Shown here piece by piece: positions 18,757 to 27,410 of a stretch of 64,000 nucleotides of DNA (the first letter of the stretch is position 1; each line of letters starts with the position of its first letter). The notes below the pieces were generated by a model. That model was not told where the DNA came from. It saw nothing but the letters and a program-made list of their open reading frames with translations, and searched no databases. Location: NCBI RefSeq assembly GCF_049331405.1, contig NZ_CP186274.1, positions 9,734,001-9,798,000 on the forward strand, written 5' to 3'. The stretch is from PoT sp049331405. Its GTDB lineage: Bacteria > Planctomycetota > Planctomycetia > Isosphaerales > Isosphaeraceae. The translations under genes and the position numbers were made by a program.

Positions 18757-19725
18757 ATGAAAGTCGCGGTCACCGATGCCTCATTCCCGGCGCTCGACGT
18801 CGAGCGTCGGATCCTGGAAGAAGCCGGCGTGGACGTCGTCGGCGGCCAGTGCAAGACTCCCGAAACCCTGATCCCGCTCGTGGCCGACGCCGACGCGGTG
18901 ATCGTCCAATTCGCGCCGATCACCGCCGAGGTCATCGGTTCCATGAGCCGGGCCCGGGCGATCGTGCGTTACGGGATCGGCTACGACAACGTGGACCTGG
19001 AGGCCGCCAAGGCCCGCGGGATCCCGGTCTGCAACGTGCCGGATTACTGCATCGACGAGGTCGCCGACCACACGTTGGCCTTCATCCTGGCCACGACGCG
19101 GCAGGTGGTCCCCAATACGATCAAGGTCCGCGGCGGGCAGTGGGGGATCGCCACGCCGCTCGACCAGATGCGGGCCCTCAAGCATCTGAACGTGGGCGTC
19201 GTGGGGTTCGGCAGGATCGGCCGCGAGGTCGTCGCAAGGCTGCTGCCGTTCCGGGGCAGGGTGCTCGTGCATGACCCGGTCGTCCCCGCGTCGGAGATCG
19301 AGAAGGCGGGGGCCTTGCCGGTCGACCTGGATCGGCTCCTCGAAGAATCCGACGTGGTCACGCTCCATTGCCCGTCGACCCCGAAGACGCGCGGGATGAT
19401 TGGGGCCGAGGCCCTGGCTCGCATGAAGCCCGGCGTCATCCTGATCAACGTCGCGCGGGGCGACCTCGTGGATCCGACGGCACTGACCGAGGCCCTGCAG
19501 AGCGGGCACGTCTCCGCCGCGGCCCTCGACGTCTTCGCCCCCGAGCCGATCCCGGCCGACCACCCGATCCTCAAGATGGACAATGTCATCCTGGCCTCGC
19601 ACATCGCCTCGGCAAGCGTCCCGGCGGTCCGCAAGCTCCGAGAGACCGCGGCAAACCTGGCCCTCGCCGCGGTCCGGGGCGAGCCCCTCAGCAACATCGT
19701 CAATGGCGTCGTGCCTCGGTCCTGA
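18757..19725 (+). CDS. D-isomer-specific 2-hydroxyacid dehydrogenase (CtBP/SerA-like)
   Basis: 322-residue NAD(P)-dependent enzyme that interconverts 2-hydroxy acids and 2-oxo acids. The dinucleotide motif GFGRIGREV is near residue 150. The catalytic residues are in place: Arg in NVARGDLVD, Glu in APEPIPADHP, and His in ILASHIAS. The early segment VRYGIGYDNVDLEAAKARGI is the usual substrate-domain hinge. The start at 18757 is chosen because MKVAVTD begins the first beta strand. It is the first gene of the six-gene plus-strand operon running to 26322; the exact substrate is unknown, though the neighbouring 2-oxoacid dehydrogenase suggests its product is oxidised further. Confidence 0.92.
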   Translation: MKVAVTDASFPALDVERRILEEAGVDVVGGQCKTPETLIPLVADADAVIVQFAPITAEVIGSMSRARAIVRYGIGYDNVDLEAAKARGIPVCNVPDYCIDEVADHTLAFILATTRQVVPNTIKVRGGQWGIATPLDQMRALKHLNVGVVGFGRIGREVVARLLPFRGRVLVHDPVVPASEIEKAGALPVDLDRLLEESDVVTLHCPSTPKTRGMIGAEALARMKPGVILINVARGDLVDPTALTEALQSGHVSAAALDVFAPEPIPADHPILKMDNVILASHIASASVPAVRKLRETAANLALAAVRGEPLSNIVNGVVPRS

Positions 19726-19778
19726 GAACGCGAGGCATCGAACCCGCGACCATTCCAGAATCTCATGGAAGCGATCAC

Positions 19779-20591
19779 ATGAAACTCCTCCGATACACAG
19801 ACGCCTCCGGTCGGATCCAGGCCGGGCGACGCCACGACGATGGCCGGATCACCCGCGTGGAAGGGGACATCCTCGACTCTCCCCGGGACACGGGTGAGGC
19901 CGCCGAGGTGGTCAAGCTCCTCGCCCCCATCGAGCCGCGCGACATCATCTGCATCGGCCTGAACTACCGCAAGCATGCCGCCGAGGGGAACCAGGCGATC
20001 CCCGACCAGCCCATCGTGTTCATGAAGAACGTAGGCACACTCCAGAATCCGGACGATCCGATCGTCCTGCCCCGCAAGCTTCGGAGCGACGCGGTCGACT
20101 ACGAGTGCGAGCTCGCCGTGGTGATTGGCAAGCCTTGCTACAACGCGTCGAAGGCCGACGCCCTCTCGTACGTCCTCGGCTACACCTGCGCCAACGACGT
20201 CAGCGCCCGCGACTGGCAGATGAAGTGGGGCGGCGGTCAGTGGTGCCGGGGCAAGACCTTCGCCACGTTCTGCCCGCTCGGCCCCTGGATCGTCACGGCC
20301 GACGAGATCCTCGACCCGAACGCCCTGGGGATCAAGACGACCCTCAACGGGGAAATCATGCAGGATTGGAACACCAACGACATGATCTTTGATGTGCCGA
20401 CGCTGATCGAATTCCTCAGCGGCAGCACCTTGCTCATCCCAGGCACCGTGATCCTCACCGGCACCCCGCACGGCGTCGGCGGGGCGAGGAAGCCCCCGGT
20501 CTACCTCCAGCCGGGCGACACGGTCTCCATCGAGATCGAGAAGATCGGGACCCTGACGAACCCGGTGGTCGAAGAGTCGGCCTCGTCGTGA
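19779..20591 (+). CDS. Fumarylacetoacetate hydrolase family protein
   Basis: 270 residues. The FAH fold shows GLNYRKHAAE (about 60-69), the metal ligands Glu109 and Glu111 in YECELAVVIG and Asp140 in ANDVSARDWQ, and the closing LTGTPHGVG and LQPGDTVSIEIEKIGTL. Enzymes of this family hydrolyse or decarboxylate beta-diketo acids, including 2,4-diketo-3-deoxy sugar acids in non-phosphorylating rhamnose and fucose pathways, which would yield pyruvate plus a 2-hydroxy acid. That fits the dehydrogenases beside it, but the substrate is inferred. The next gene may begin with a GTG overlapping this stop. Confidence 0.92.
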   Translation: MKLLRYTDASGRIQAGRRHDDGRITRVEGDILDSPRDTGEAAEVVKLLAPIEPRDIICIGLNYRKHAAEGNQAIPDQPIVFMKNVGTLQNPDDPIVLPRKLRSDAVDYECELAVVIGKPCYNASKADALSYVLGYTCANDVSARDWQMKWGGGQWCRGKTFATFCPLGPWIVTADEILDPNALGIKTTLNGEIMQDWNTNDMIFDVPTLIEFLSGSTLLIPGTVILTGTPHGVGGARKPPVYLQPGDTVSIEIEKIGTLTNPVVEESASS

Positions 20592-20641
20592 TCGGAGATG
20601 ACAGGCACAGGCCTCCGGGCGACTCCGAAGGTGGACACCCC

Positions 20642-22234
20642 ATGACCGAAGAATCGTCCCGCGTCCGGAACGAGATCCCCCCCTGGGACGTGGCCGACCT
20701 GCCGAAGCCCCACCCCCTCGAGTGGCGGCACTGGACCCGCTACGTCGGGCCCGGGATCGTGATGATGGGGATCCAGATCGGCGGCGGCGAGTGGCTGCTC
20801 GGCCCCGAGGTCACGGCCAAGTACGGCGGCGGCCTGATGTGGATCGCCACCATCGCCATCGTCCTGCAGGTCTTCTACAACCTCGAGTGCGGCCGATACG
20901 CCCTCTACTGCGGCGAGCCGATCTTCACCGGCTTCCTCCGCACGAGGCCAGGGCCTCGGTTCTGGATGGGGATCATCCTCTTCCTCAACCTCAGCTCGTT
21001 GATACCAGGCCTGTCGACGCATGGCGCGGCCTTACTCGCCTCGCTCTACCTCGACCGGCCCCCAGGCGCGGGCGACAGATGGCTCGTCACGATACTCGCC
21101 TATGCGATGTTATTGGCCGTTGCGCTCCCGATCCTCGTAGGGGGCAAGGTCTACAACATGCTCCAGGCGATCATGACGGTGAAAGTGACCGTCGTGCTCG
21201 GGTTCTGCCTGACGCTCGGGATCTGCTACGTCAGCCCGGAGAACTGGTGGAAGATCTTCAGCGGGTTCGTGAAGTTCGGCACCGTGCCCACGGTGGTCGA
21301 CGGCCACGACACGACGGTCAACGTCTTCCTCCACGTCTTCAACGAGGGGACCTGGCCCCTGGTCGCCCTCAGCAACATCGCCGTCATCGGGGCGTTCGCC
21401 GGCTACGCGGGCGGGGGAGGGCTCTCGAACTCGGCCTACGGCAACTTCGTCAGGGACAAGGGCTGGGGCATGGGGAGCGTCGTCGGCGCCATCCCGAGCG
21501 CGATCGGCGGGCGGCACATCACCCTGAGCCACGTCGGCAAGGTCTTCAAGATCAACGCCGAGAACCTCGCGAAGTGGAAGGGCTGGTGGCGCTACATCCT
21601 CGTGGATCAGGTCTATGTCTGGGCCCCCGGCTGCTTCATGGGGATGGCCTTGCCGGGCCTGCTCTCGCTCCAGTTCGCACCGTATTCGTTGTTGCAGGGG
21701 AACAAGCTGGAATGGGCCCAGGCGCTCATCACGGCCGACGGCATCCGGCATGCCCCGCAGTTCGCGATGGGGGTCGCCAAGGTCCTCTGGATCACGACGG
21801 TCTTCGTGGGCTTGCTGGTGATGCTCCCGAGCCAGATGTCGATCGTCGACGACTTCAGCAGGCGCTGGACCGACATCCTCTGGTCGGGGAGCCGGCGGGT
21901 CCGGGGCACCTTGCGGGGGAACGCTGTCAAGCGTATCTATTACTCGATCCTCGCCTTCTACGTGCTCTGGAACCTCGTGTGCGCCTATCTCTTCAGCACG
22001 TACGGCACGCCGAAGTTGATGACGCTGGTGATTGCGAACCTGAATAACGTGTCGATCGGCGTCACCTCCTTCCACCTGCTCTGGATCAACTGCAAACTGT
22101 TGCCCGAGGAGTTGCGGCCTCGCTGGTATCACAGGGCCGGCGTCATCGGCTGCGGCGTCTTCTACCTCGGGCTCGCCTTGCTGGTCTTCGTCACCAAGCA
22201 ACTGCCCATGTTCCGAGAAATGCTGGGAGGCTGA
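20642..22234 (+). CDS. Nramp-like membrane transporter lacking the metal-site motifs
   Basis: About 530 residues with some 11-12 hydrophobic segments. The opening GPGIVMMGIQIGGGEWLLG aligns with helix 1 of Nramp carriers, and GNFVRDKGWGMG and the LPSQMSIVDDFSRRWTD region match later Nramp segments. The helix-1 DPGN metal motif is replaced by QIGGGEWL and the helix-6 MPH motif by a glycine stretch (AGYAGGGGLSNSAYGN). It is therefore probably an APC-superfamily carrier for something other than Mn or Fe; the operon suggests an organic acid. Start: ATG 20642 is used; GTG at 20588, overlapping the previous stop, would add 18 residues. Confidence 0.85.
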   Translation: MTEESSRVRNEIPPWDVADLPKPHPLEWRHWTRYVGPGIVMMGIQIGGGEWLLGPEVTAKYGGGLMWIATIAIVLQVFYNLECGRYALYCGEPIFTGFLRTRPGPRFWMGIILFLNLSSLIPGLSTHGAALLASLYLDRPPGAGDRWLVTILAYAMLLAVALPILVGGKVYNMLQAIMTVKVTVVLGFCLTLGICYVSPENWWKIFSGFVKFGTVPTVVDGHDTTVNVFLHVFNEGTWPLVALSNIAVIGAFAGYAGGGGLSNSAYGNFVRDKGWGMGSVVGAIPSAIGGRHITLSHVGKVFKINAENLAKWKGWWRYILVDQVYVWAPGCFMGMALPGLLSLQFAPYSLLQGNKLEWAQALITADGIRHAPQFAMGVAKVLWITTVFVGLLVMLPSQMSIVDDFSRRWTDILWSGSRRVRGTLRGNAVKRIYYSILAFYVLWNLVCAYLFSTYGTPKLMTLVIANLNNVSIGVTSFHLLWINCKLLPEELRPRWYHRAGVIGCGVFYLGLALLVFVTKQLPMFREMLGG

Positions 22235-22236
22235 AT

Positions 22237-24264
22237 TTGGGGGCCGATCAACCATCGACGGATATCCTCGCGACCGCCGACAGGCCGACGCTCCTGGCGC
22301 TCTACCGCCGGATGCAGACGATCCGGCGCTGCGAGGAGCACCTGGCGCGCTCGCATCAGCGAGGCCTGATCCACGGCGCCTGCCACACGTACGTCGGCGA
22401 GGAGGCGATCGCCACCGGCGTCTGCGCCCACCTCGGGGCCGACGACGTGGTCTTCAGCACGCACCGGGGGCACGGCCACGCGCTGGCCAAGGGGGTCACG
22501 CCCCGGGAGCTCGTCGCCGAACTCTTCGGCCGTGAGACGGGCTGCTCGCGAGGCAGGGGGGGGAGCATGCACCTCTTCGCCCCCGAGGTCGGCATGATGG
22601 GGACGAGCGGGATCGTCGGCCCCTGCATCCTCCAGGCGGCGGGCGCCGGGTATAGCTTCAAGCTGATGGAGGCCGAGAACGTGGCCGTCGCCTTCTTCGG
22701 CGACGGGGCCACCAATAACGGGGCCTTCCACGAGGGGCTGAACATGGCCTCGATCTGGAAGCTCCCCGTCCTGTTCGTCTGCGAGAACAACGGCTTCGCC
22801 ACCGAGGTCCCGTTCACCTACGCGAGCGGCAGTCCGAGCGTCGCCGCCAGGGCCGCGGGGTACGGCCTCCACGGGGTCGAGGTCGACGGCAACGACATCC
22901 TCGCCGTCTACGAGGCCGCCGCCGAGGCCGTCGCCAGGGCCAAGCAGGGGGAAGGCCCGACCTTGATCGAGTGCAAGACGTATCGGACCCGCCCCCACGC
23001 CGAAGGGATGGGCGACTTCACGTACAGGACCCGCGAGGACGTCGAGCTCTGGAAGACCCGCTGCCCGATCGCCCGGCATCGCCGATACCTGCTGGAGCAG
23101 GGGATCGCCGACGAGGACGAGCTCCACGCGATCGACGAGGAGGTCGAGGCCGCGGCCCTCGACGCGATCGAGTTCGCCGAGCAGAGCGCCTGGCCGAGCC
23201 CCTCATCGGCGGCGAACCACATCTACGCGGCTTCAACCGAGACGACGCCGGATCGCCCCGTCCTCGACACCTTGCCCGCCGACTGTCGCCGCGAGACGAC
23301 CTTTATGAAGGCGACCCTCGAGGCCCTCACCGAGGCGATGGAGTCGAACCCCCGGATCTTCGTCATGGGGGAAGGGATCGGCGTACGCGGGGGCAACTTC
23401 GCGACGACGACCGGCCTCTTCCAGCGTTTCGGGCCTGTGCGGCTCTGCGACACCCCCATCAGCGAGCGAGGCTTCGTGGGGATGGCCGCCGGAGCCGCCA
23501 TGACCTCGACCCGGCCGCTGATCGACTTCATGTTCGCCGACTTCGTCCTCGACGCCGTCGGCGAGATCCTGAACCAGATCGCCAAGGTCCAATACATGAG
23601 CAGCGGCCGGCTCACCATGCCGGTACTCCTGCGAGGCTGCATCGGCATCGGCAACTCGGCGGCGACGCACCACTCGGGCAGCTATTACACGATGTACGGG
23701 CACTTCCCCGGCCTCCGCGTCGTCGTCCCGTCGAGCCCGTTCGACGCCAAGGGGCTCCTCTCCCACGCCTTGAAGTGCAACGACCCCGTCCTCTTCCTCG
23801 AGCATCGCGGCGTCCTCTCGGTCAAGGGGGCGGTCCCCGAGGAGCCTTATGAGATCGAGTTCGGCCGCGCGGCGGTCGTGAGGGAAGGGACCGACGTCAC
23901 CGTCGTGGCCCTCGCCCTGATGGTCCACCATGCGAAGAAGGCCTGCGACGTCCTCGCGGCGGAGGGGATCTCTGTCGAGTTGATCGACCCGAGGACCATC
24001 GCCCCGCTGGACATGGCCACGATCCTCGGCTCCTTGCGGAAGACCGGGCGCTTGCTCGTCGTCGACGAGACCTTCGCCCCCTTCGGCCTGGGTGCGGAGA
24101 TCGCCGCGCAGGCCGCGGACGCCGGGTTCGACGACCTCGACGCCCCGATCCGACGCCTCAACGGCCTGCATACCCCGACCCCGTACAGCCCCCCCCTGGA
24201 AGCGGTCGTCGTCCCCAATCCGGAGACGATTGCCCAGGCGGTCCGCGACCTGATCGCCGAGTGA
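22237..24264 (+). CDS. 2-oxoacid dehydrogenase E1, alpha and beta subunits fused
   Basis: 675 residues. The alpha part (about 1-330) binds thiamine diphosphate through GDGATNNGAFHEGLNMA (155 on) and ENN near 185, and has the substrate-side THRGHGH. The beta part (about 345-675) starts FMKATLEALTEAMESNPRIFVMGE and has the classic ISERGFVGMAAGAAM and GHFPGLRVVVPS. Together they decarboxylate a 2-oxo acid and pass the acyl group to E2. The start is TTG at 22237, six bases after GGGAGG and two bases after the preceding stop; no ATG or GTG lies nearby in frame. Similar fusions occur in acetoin and branched-chain type enzymes, so pyruvate, acetoin or a longer 2-oxo acid are all possible. Confidence 0.93.
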   Translation: MGADQPSTDILATADRPTLLALYRRMQTIRRCEEHLARSHQRGLIHGACHTYVGEEAIATGVCAHLGADDVVFSTHRGHGHALAKGVTPRELVAELFGRETGCSRGRGGSMHLFAPEVGMMGTSGIVGPCILQAAGAGYSFKLMEAENVAVAFFGDGATNNGAFHEGLNMASIWKLPVLFVCENNGFATEVPFTYASGSPSVAARAAGYGLHGVEVDGNDILAVYEAAAEAVARAKQGEGPTLIECKTYRTRPHAEGMGDFTYRTREDVELWKTRCPIARHRRYLLEQGIADEDELHAIDEEVEAAALDAIEFAEQSAWPSPSSAANHIYAASTETTPDRPVLDTLPADCRRETTFMKATLEALTEAMESNPRIFVMGEGIGVRGGNFATTTGLFQRFGPVRLCDTPISERGFVGMAAGAAMTSTRPLIDFMFADFVLDAVGEILNQIAKVQYMSSGRLTMPVLLRGCIGIGNSAATHHSGSYYTMYGHFPGLRVVVPSSPFDAKGLLSHALKCNDPVLFLEHRGVLSVKGAVPEEPYEIEFGRAAVVREGTDVTVVALALMVHHAKKACDVLAAEGISVELIDPRTIAPLDMATILGSLRKTGRLLVVDETFAPFGLGAEIAAQAADAGFDDLDAPIRRLNGLHTPTPYSPPLEAVVVPNPETIAQAVRDLIAE

Positions 24265-24279
24265 AGGACTCACCCCGCC

Positions 24280-25521
24280 ATGGCCATCGCAATCACGATC
24301 CCGCGCCTGGGTTGGAGCATGGAAGAAGGGGTCTTCGTCGGCTGGCTCAAACGCGAAGGCGAGCCGGTCCGCGTGGGCGACCCCATCTTCAGCCTCGAAG
24401 GGGAGAAGGCTACCCAGGACGTCGAATCCGTCGACGAGGGGACCCTGCGCATCCCCCCCGACGCCCCCTCGCCAGGCCAGACCGTCCTCGTCGGCACGAT
24501 CATCGGCTACCTGCTCCAGGCCGATGAATCCGAGTTGCCCGCGACGACGCCCGCCGGCCCCGGAGAGGTTCGCCAGTCGGCCCCCGTGGAGGCTGCACCC
24601 GCACGGGTCGAGGCCGCGGGCCAGCGTTCGGCTAAGCCACGAAGTTCACCCCTGGCGCGTCGGATCGCCCGCGAGCACGGCATCGACTGGACCCAGCTCG
24701 TCGGCAGCGGCAGCTCGGGCCGGATCCGGCGGGACGATGTCCTAGAGGCAGTCCGCAACGGCCAGGCCGCATCGCGACCCGCGCCGGCGACGACGGCCGT
24801 CGGCCACGAGAACGGCAACGGCGCACCGAGCCGGTCGTTCTCCGTGGACGCGACCCGGAACACGATCGCGGGACGGATGGTCGAGAGCCTGCGAACGACG
24901 GCCCCCGTGACCCTGACGACGACCGTCGACGCCACCAACCTCGTCGGCCTCCGCCGCCAGTTCAAGGCCGCCTGGCCGGCCGGCGACGAGATCCCGAGCT
25001 ATAACGACTTCCTCATCAAGCTCTGCGCTTTGGCCCTCCGCGACCACCCTCGCCTCAATGCCCGCTGGCGCCCTGGCGACGCCCAGATTGTTGTTGCCGA
25101 TGAGGCCCACATCGGGTTCGCGGTCGACACCGAAGGCGGGCTCCTCGTCCCCGTGATCAAAGGTCCGGCCGACCTCGGGATCCGGGCGATCGCCTCGCGT
25201 TCGCGAGAGCTCGTCGCGCAGGCCCGAAGGGGCAAGCTCCGCCCGGTGGATATGCAGGGGGGGACGTTCACCATCACGAACCTCGGCGCCTTCGGCATCG
25301 AGACCTTCACGCCGATCATCAACATCCCCGAGTGCGCGATCCTGGGCGTCGGAAAGATCGAGTGTCGCCCGGTGATGGACGGCGAGAAGGTGGTGGGTCG
25401 CGAGCAGATGTTCCTGAGCCTGACCTTCGACCACCGCATCGTCGACGGCGCCCCCGCCGCGCGTTTCCTGCAGCATCTCGGCCGGCTCATCGAAAACCCC
25501 GGCCCCTGGCTGATGTCTTGA
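24280..25521 (+). CDS. 2-oxoacid dehydrogenase E2 (dihydrolipoamide acyltransferase)
   Basis: 413 residues. One lipoyl domain (1-78) has the attachment lysine at about 43 in EGEKATQD. A proline/alanine linker leads to a peripheral-subunit binding domain (about 122-160, SSPLARRIAREHGIDW...GRIRRDDVLEA). The acyltransferase domain (about 180-413) ends with the catalytic FDHRIVDGAPAARFL. It moves the acyl group made by the adjacent E1 to CoA. It starts 15 bases after the E1 stop. No E3 (dihydrolipoamide dehydrogenase) gene is in the window, so E3 would be shared from elsewhere. Confidence 0.95.
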   Translation: MAIAITIPRLGWSMEEGVFVGWLKREGEPVRVGDPIFSLEGEKATQDVESVDEGTLRIPPDAPSPGQTVLVGTIIGYLLQADESELPATTPAGPGEVRQSAPVEAAPARVEAAGQRSAKPRSSPLARRIAREHGIDWTQLVGSGSSGRIRRDDVLEAVRNGQAASRPAPATTAVGHENGNGAPSRSFSVDATRNTIAGRMVESLRTTAPVTLTTTVDATNLVGLRRQFKAAWPAGDEIPSYNDFLIKLCALALRDHPRLNARWRPGDAQIVVADEAHIGFAVDTEGGLLVPVIKGPADLGIRAIASRSRELVAQARRGKLRPVDMQGGTFTITNLGAFGIETFTPIINIPECAILGVGKIECRPVMDGEKVVGREQMFLSLTFDHRIVDGAPAARFLQHLGRLIENPGPWLMS

Positions 25522-25539
25522 GAGTGAGGAGTTCCCCCA

Positions 25540-26322
25540 TTGCGCTGTGATCTATCCGGCAAGGTCAGTCTCGTCACCGGCGCCGCCCGAGGGATCGGCC
25601 AGGAGATCGCCGATCAGCTCGCCGCCAACGGCAGCACCGTGGTCTACACCGACGTCGACGAGGCCGGCGTCCGCGAGGCCGCGGAGCGTACTCCGGGCGC
25701 GCACTGGCGTACGTTGAACGTCACGAACACGGAGCAGGTGGAGTCGGTCATCGGCTCCGTCGCCTCCGAGTTCGGCCGGCTCGACATCCTCGTCAACAAC
25801 GCAGGCGTGAACACCCTCCATGATCGCGTGACGATCGACAAGTTCCCCCGCTCGGAGTGGGACCGCCTGCTCGCCGTCGACCTCACCGGCCTCTACGACG
25901 TCAGCCGCTTCGCCGCCCGCGTCATGGTCGAGCAGCGATCGGGACGCATCATCAACATCGCATCCATCGTCGGCCTCGTCCCGCTCCGGCTCCAGTGTGC
26001 GTTCGTCGCCGCCAAGGCCGGGGTCGTCAACCTGACCAAGGCGATGGCCCTGGAGCTCGGCCCTCAGGGGATCCTCGTCAACGGCATCGCCCCCGGCTCG
26101 ACCCTCACCGACGGCACCCGCAAGCTCTTCTACGAAGAGGGGGGCGTCTTCCGCGACTCCGTCAAGCAGATGCTCGCCCACGTCCCCCTAGGGCGCCCGG
26201 CCGAGACCCGCGAGATCGCCATCGCCGCCGTCTTCCTCGCCGACCCCGACAACTCCTACATGAACGGCCACATCCTCACCGTCGACGGCGGCTGGACCGC
26301 CGGCTACGCCCGCGAGTTCTGA
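25540..26322 (+). CDS. SDR-fold protein with catalytic Tyr replaced by Phe
   Basis: 260 residues of the classical short-chain dehydrogenase fold: TGAARGIGQEIA (14-25), NNAG near 86-89, NIAS with the catalytic serine at 142, PG near 185, and a C-terminal GHILTVDGGWTAGYA. The YxxxK motif reads FVAAK (Phe155, Lys159), so the proton-donating tyrosine is missing. Either catalysis works differently or the protein no longer does standard dehydrogenation. It starts with TTG at 25540, 18 bases after the E2 stop, with GAGTGAGGAG upstream. Last gene of the operon; a possible role is oxidation of a keto-deoxy sugar acid upstream of the FAH protein. Confidence 0.88.
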   Translation: MRCDLSGKVSLVTGAARGIGQEIADQLAANGSTVVYTDVDEAGVREAAERTPGAHWRTLNVTNTEQVESVIGSVASEFGRLDILVNNAGVNTLHDRVTIDKFPRSEWDRLLAVDLTGLYDVSRFAARVMVEQRSGRIINIASIVGLVPLRLQCAFVAAKAGVVNLTKAMALELGPQGILVNGIAPGSTLTDGTRKLFYEEGGVFRDSVKQMLAHVPLGRPAETREIAIAAVFLADPDNSYMNGHILTVDGGWTAGYAREF

Positions 26323-26333
26323 CGAGCAGGTAA

Positions 26334-26371
26334 GGGCCCCGCAATCACCCTTTAGTGGGATCGCGGGGCCC
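26334..26371. terminator. Bidirectional hairpin between convergent genes
   Basis: A stem GGGCCCCGC (26334-26342) with its complement (26363-26371), with partial inner pairing, begins 12 bases after the SDR stop and overlaps the last codons of the ferredoxin gene. No strong T-tract follows, so termination strength is uncertain. Confidence 0.45.
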
Positions 26372-26638
26372 GAGCGGTTCCTTGCGGTCGACGATCGGCG
26401 GGCAGACCGCGGCCATCTCGCGGTTCAGGGCGATGTACGACTGCCAGGCCTCCGGCACCTCCTCCTCATAGAAGATCGCGTCGACGGGGCATTCGACCCG
26501 GCACGCGTCGCAATCGATGCAGTCATCCGGGTCGATGTACAACATCTGCTCCCCCTCGCGGAAGCAATCCGTAGGGCAGACAACCACGCAATCTGTGTAC
26601 TTGCAGCCGCTGCAAGGCTCGGTCACCACATAAGCCAT
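26345..26638 (-). CDS. 7Fe-type ferredoxin (FdxA-like)
   Basis: 97-residue cytoplasmic electron carrier. Cysteines at 9, 12, 17 and 21 (CSGCKYTDCVVVCP) and at 40, 43, 46 and 50 (CIDCDACRVECP) fit the [3Fe-4S][4Fe-4S] pattern of Azotobacter FdI-like ferredoxins, in which Cys9, Cys17 and Cys50 would hold the 3Fe cluster. The tail contains NREMAAVCPPIVDRKEPL, also usual for the family. The start at 26638 gives MAYVVTEPC, the normal beginning; upstream codons to 26743 do not fit. Convergent with the SDR gene and divergent from the sigma factor gene. Confidence 0.93.
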   Translation of the reverse strand: MAYVVTEPCSGCKYTDCVVVCPTDCFREGEQMLYIDPDDCIDCDACRVECPVDAIFYEEEVPEAWQSYIALNREMAAVCPPIVDRKEPLGPRDPTKG

Positions 26639-26819
26639 AGCTCGGGCTCCTGTCTGGGTTCCGCTCGCCTCGCCAGGTGCGAGTGCGTCCGCGGATCCCC
26701 CCAGGGCATGCCCTTTCCGGCGCCCGAGCGGCCAAACTTCCACCGATTTTCGTTACGATGGATCCGTCGACGCATACTTGATGCGTCTTCCCCCCACTCG
26801 ATCGAGGAGGCCCAATCCG

Positions 26820-27410
26820 ATGACGACGGACGCGACTCCCGGCGCGGGGACATCCCTCATCCTGCTCGAGCGCTATCGCGACGGCGACGACCAGGCCGCC
26901 GAGGCCCTCTTCGCCCGCTACTTCGAACGCCTGACCGCCCTGGCTCGCAGCCGCCTTGCCCCTCGCCTGGCGAGGAGGACCGACCCCGAGGACATCGTCC
27001 TCTCGGTCTATCGCAGCTTCTTCGTCGAGGCCCGGCAGGGTCGCTACACCTTGAGCCGCGGCGGCGACCTCTGGAGGCTGCTCGCCTCGATCACCCGGCA
27101 CAAGCTCCTCCGCCAGGTCCGACACCAGACGGCGGAACGTCGCTCGGTCGACCTGGAACGGCCACTGGCCTCCGACGATCTCCTCGCCCACGAGGCCGGC
27201 CCCACCGCCGAGGAAGCGATCATCCTGGCCGACGAGCTGGAACAGATCTTCTCGCACGCCTCGGAGTTCGAAAGGCGCGTGCTCGAGCTGCGTCTCCAGG
27301 GGCTCCTGATCTCCGAGATCGCCGAGGACACGGGACGCTCCGAACGCTCGGTCCGCCGCGCCCTCGCCCAGATCCGCGAGGCCCTTTCCGCCCGGCTCGA
27401 CGATGCCTGA
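26820..27410 (+). CDS. ECF-type sigma factor upstream of a kinase
   Basis: 196 residues. Sigma-2 is at about 18-90 (LLERYRDGDDQAAEALFARYFERL, then TDPEDIVLSVYRSFF) and sigma-4 at about 135-190 (FERRVLELRLQGLLISEIAEDTGRSERSVRRAL). The type resembles the planctomycete sigma factors that are encoded with Ser/Thr kinases. A good GAGGAGG lies nine bases before the ATG at 26820, which decides the start over 26778. The downstream kinase gene begins inside this one (8-base overlap), so the two are translationally coupled and probably one signalling unit in which the kinase modifies the sigma factor or its partner. Confidence 0.9.
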   Translation: MTTDATPGAGTSLILLERYRDGDDQAAEALFARYFERLTALARSRLAPRLARRTDPEDIVLSVYRSFFVEARQGRYTLSRGGDLWRLLASITRHKLLRQVRHQTAERRSVDLERPLASDDLLAHEAGPTAEEAIILADELEQIFSHASEFERRVLELRLQGLLISEIAEDTGRSERSVRRALAQIREALSARLDDA

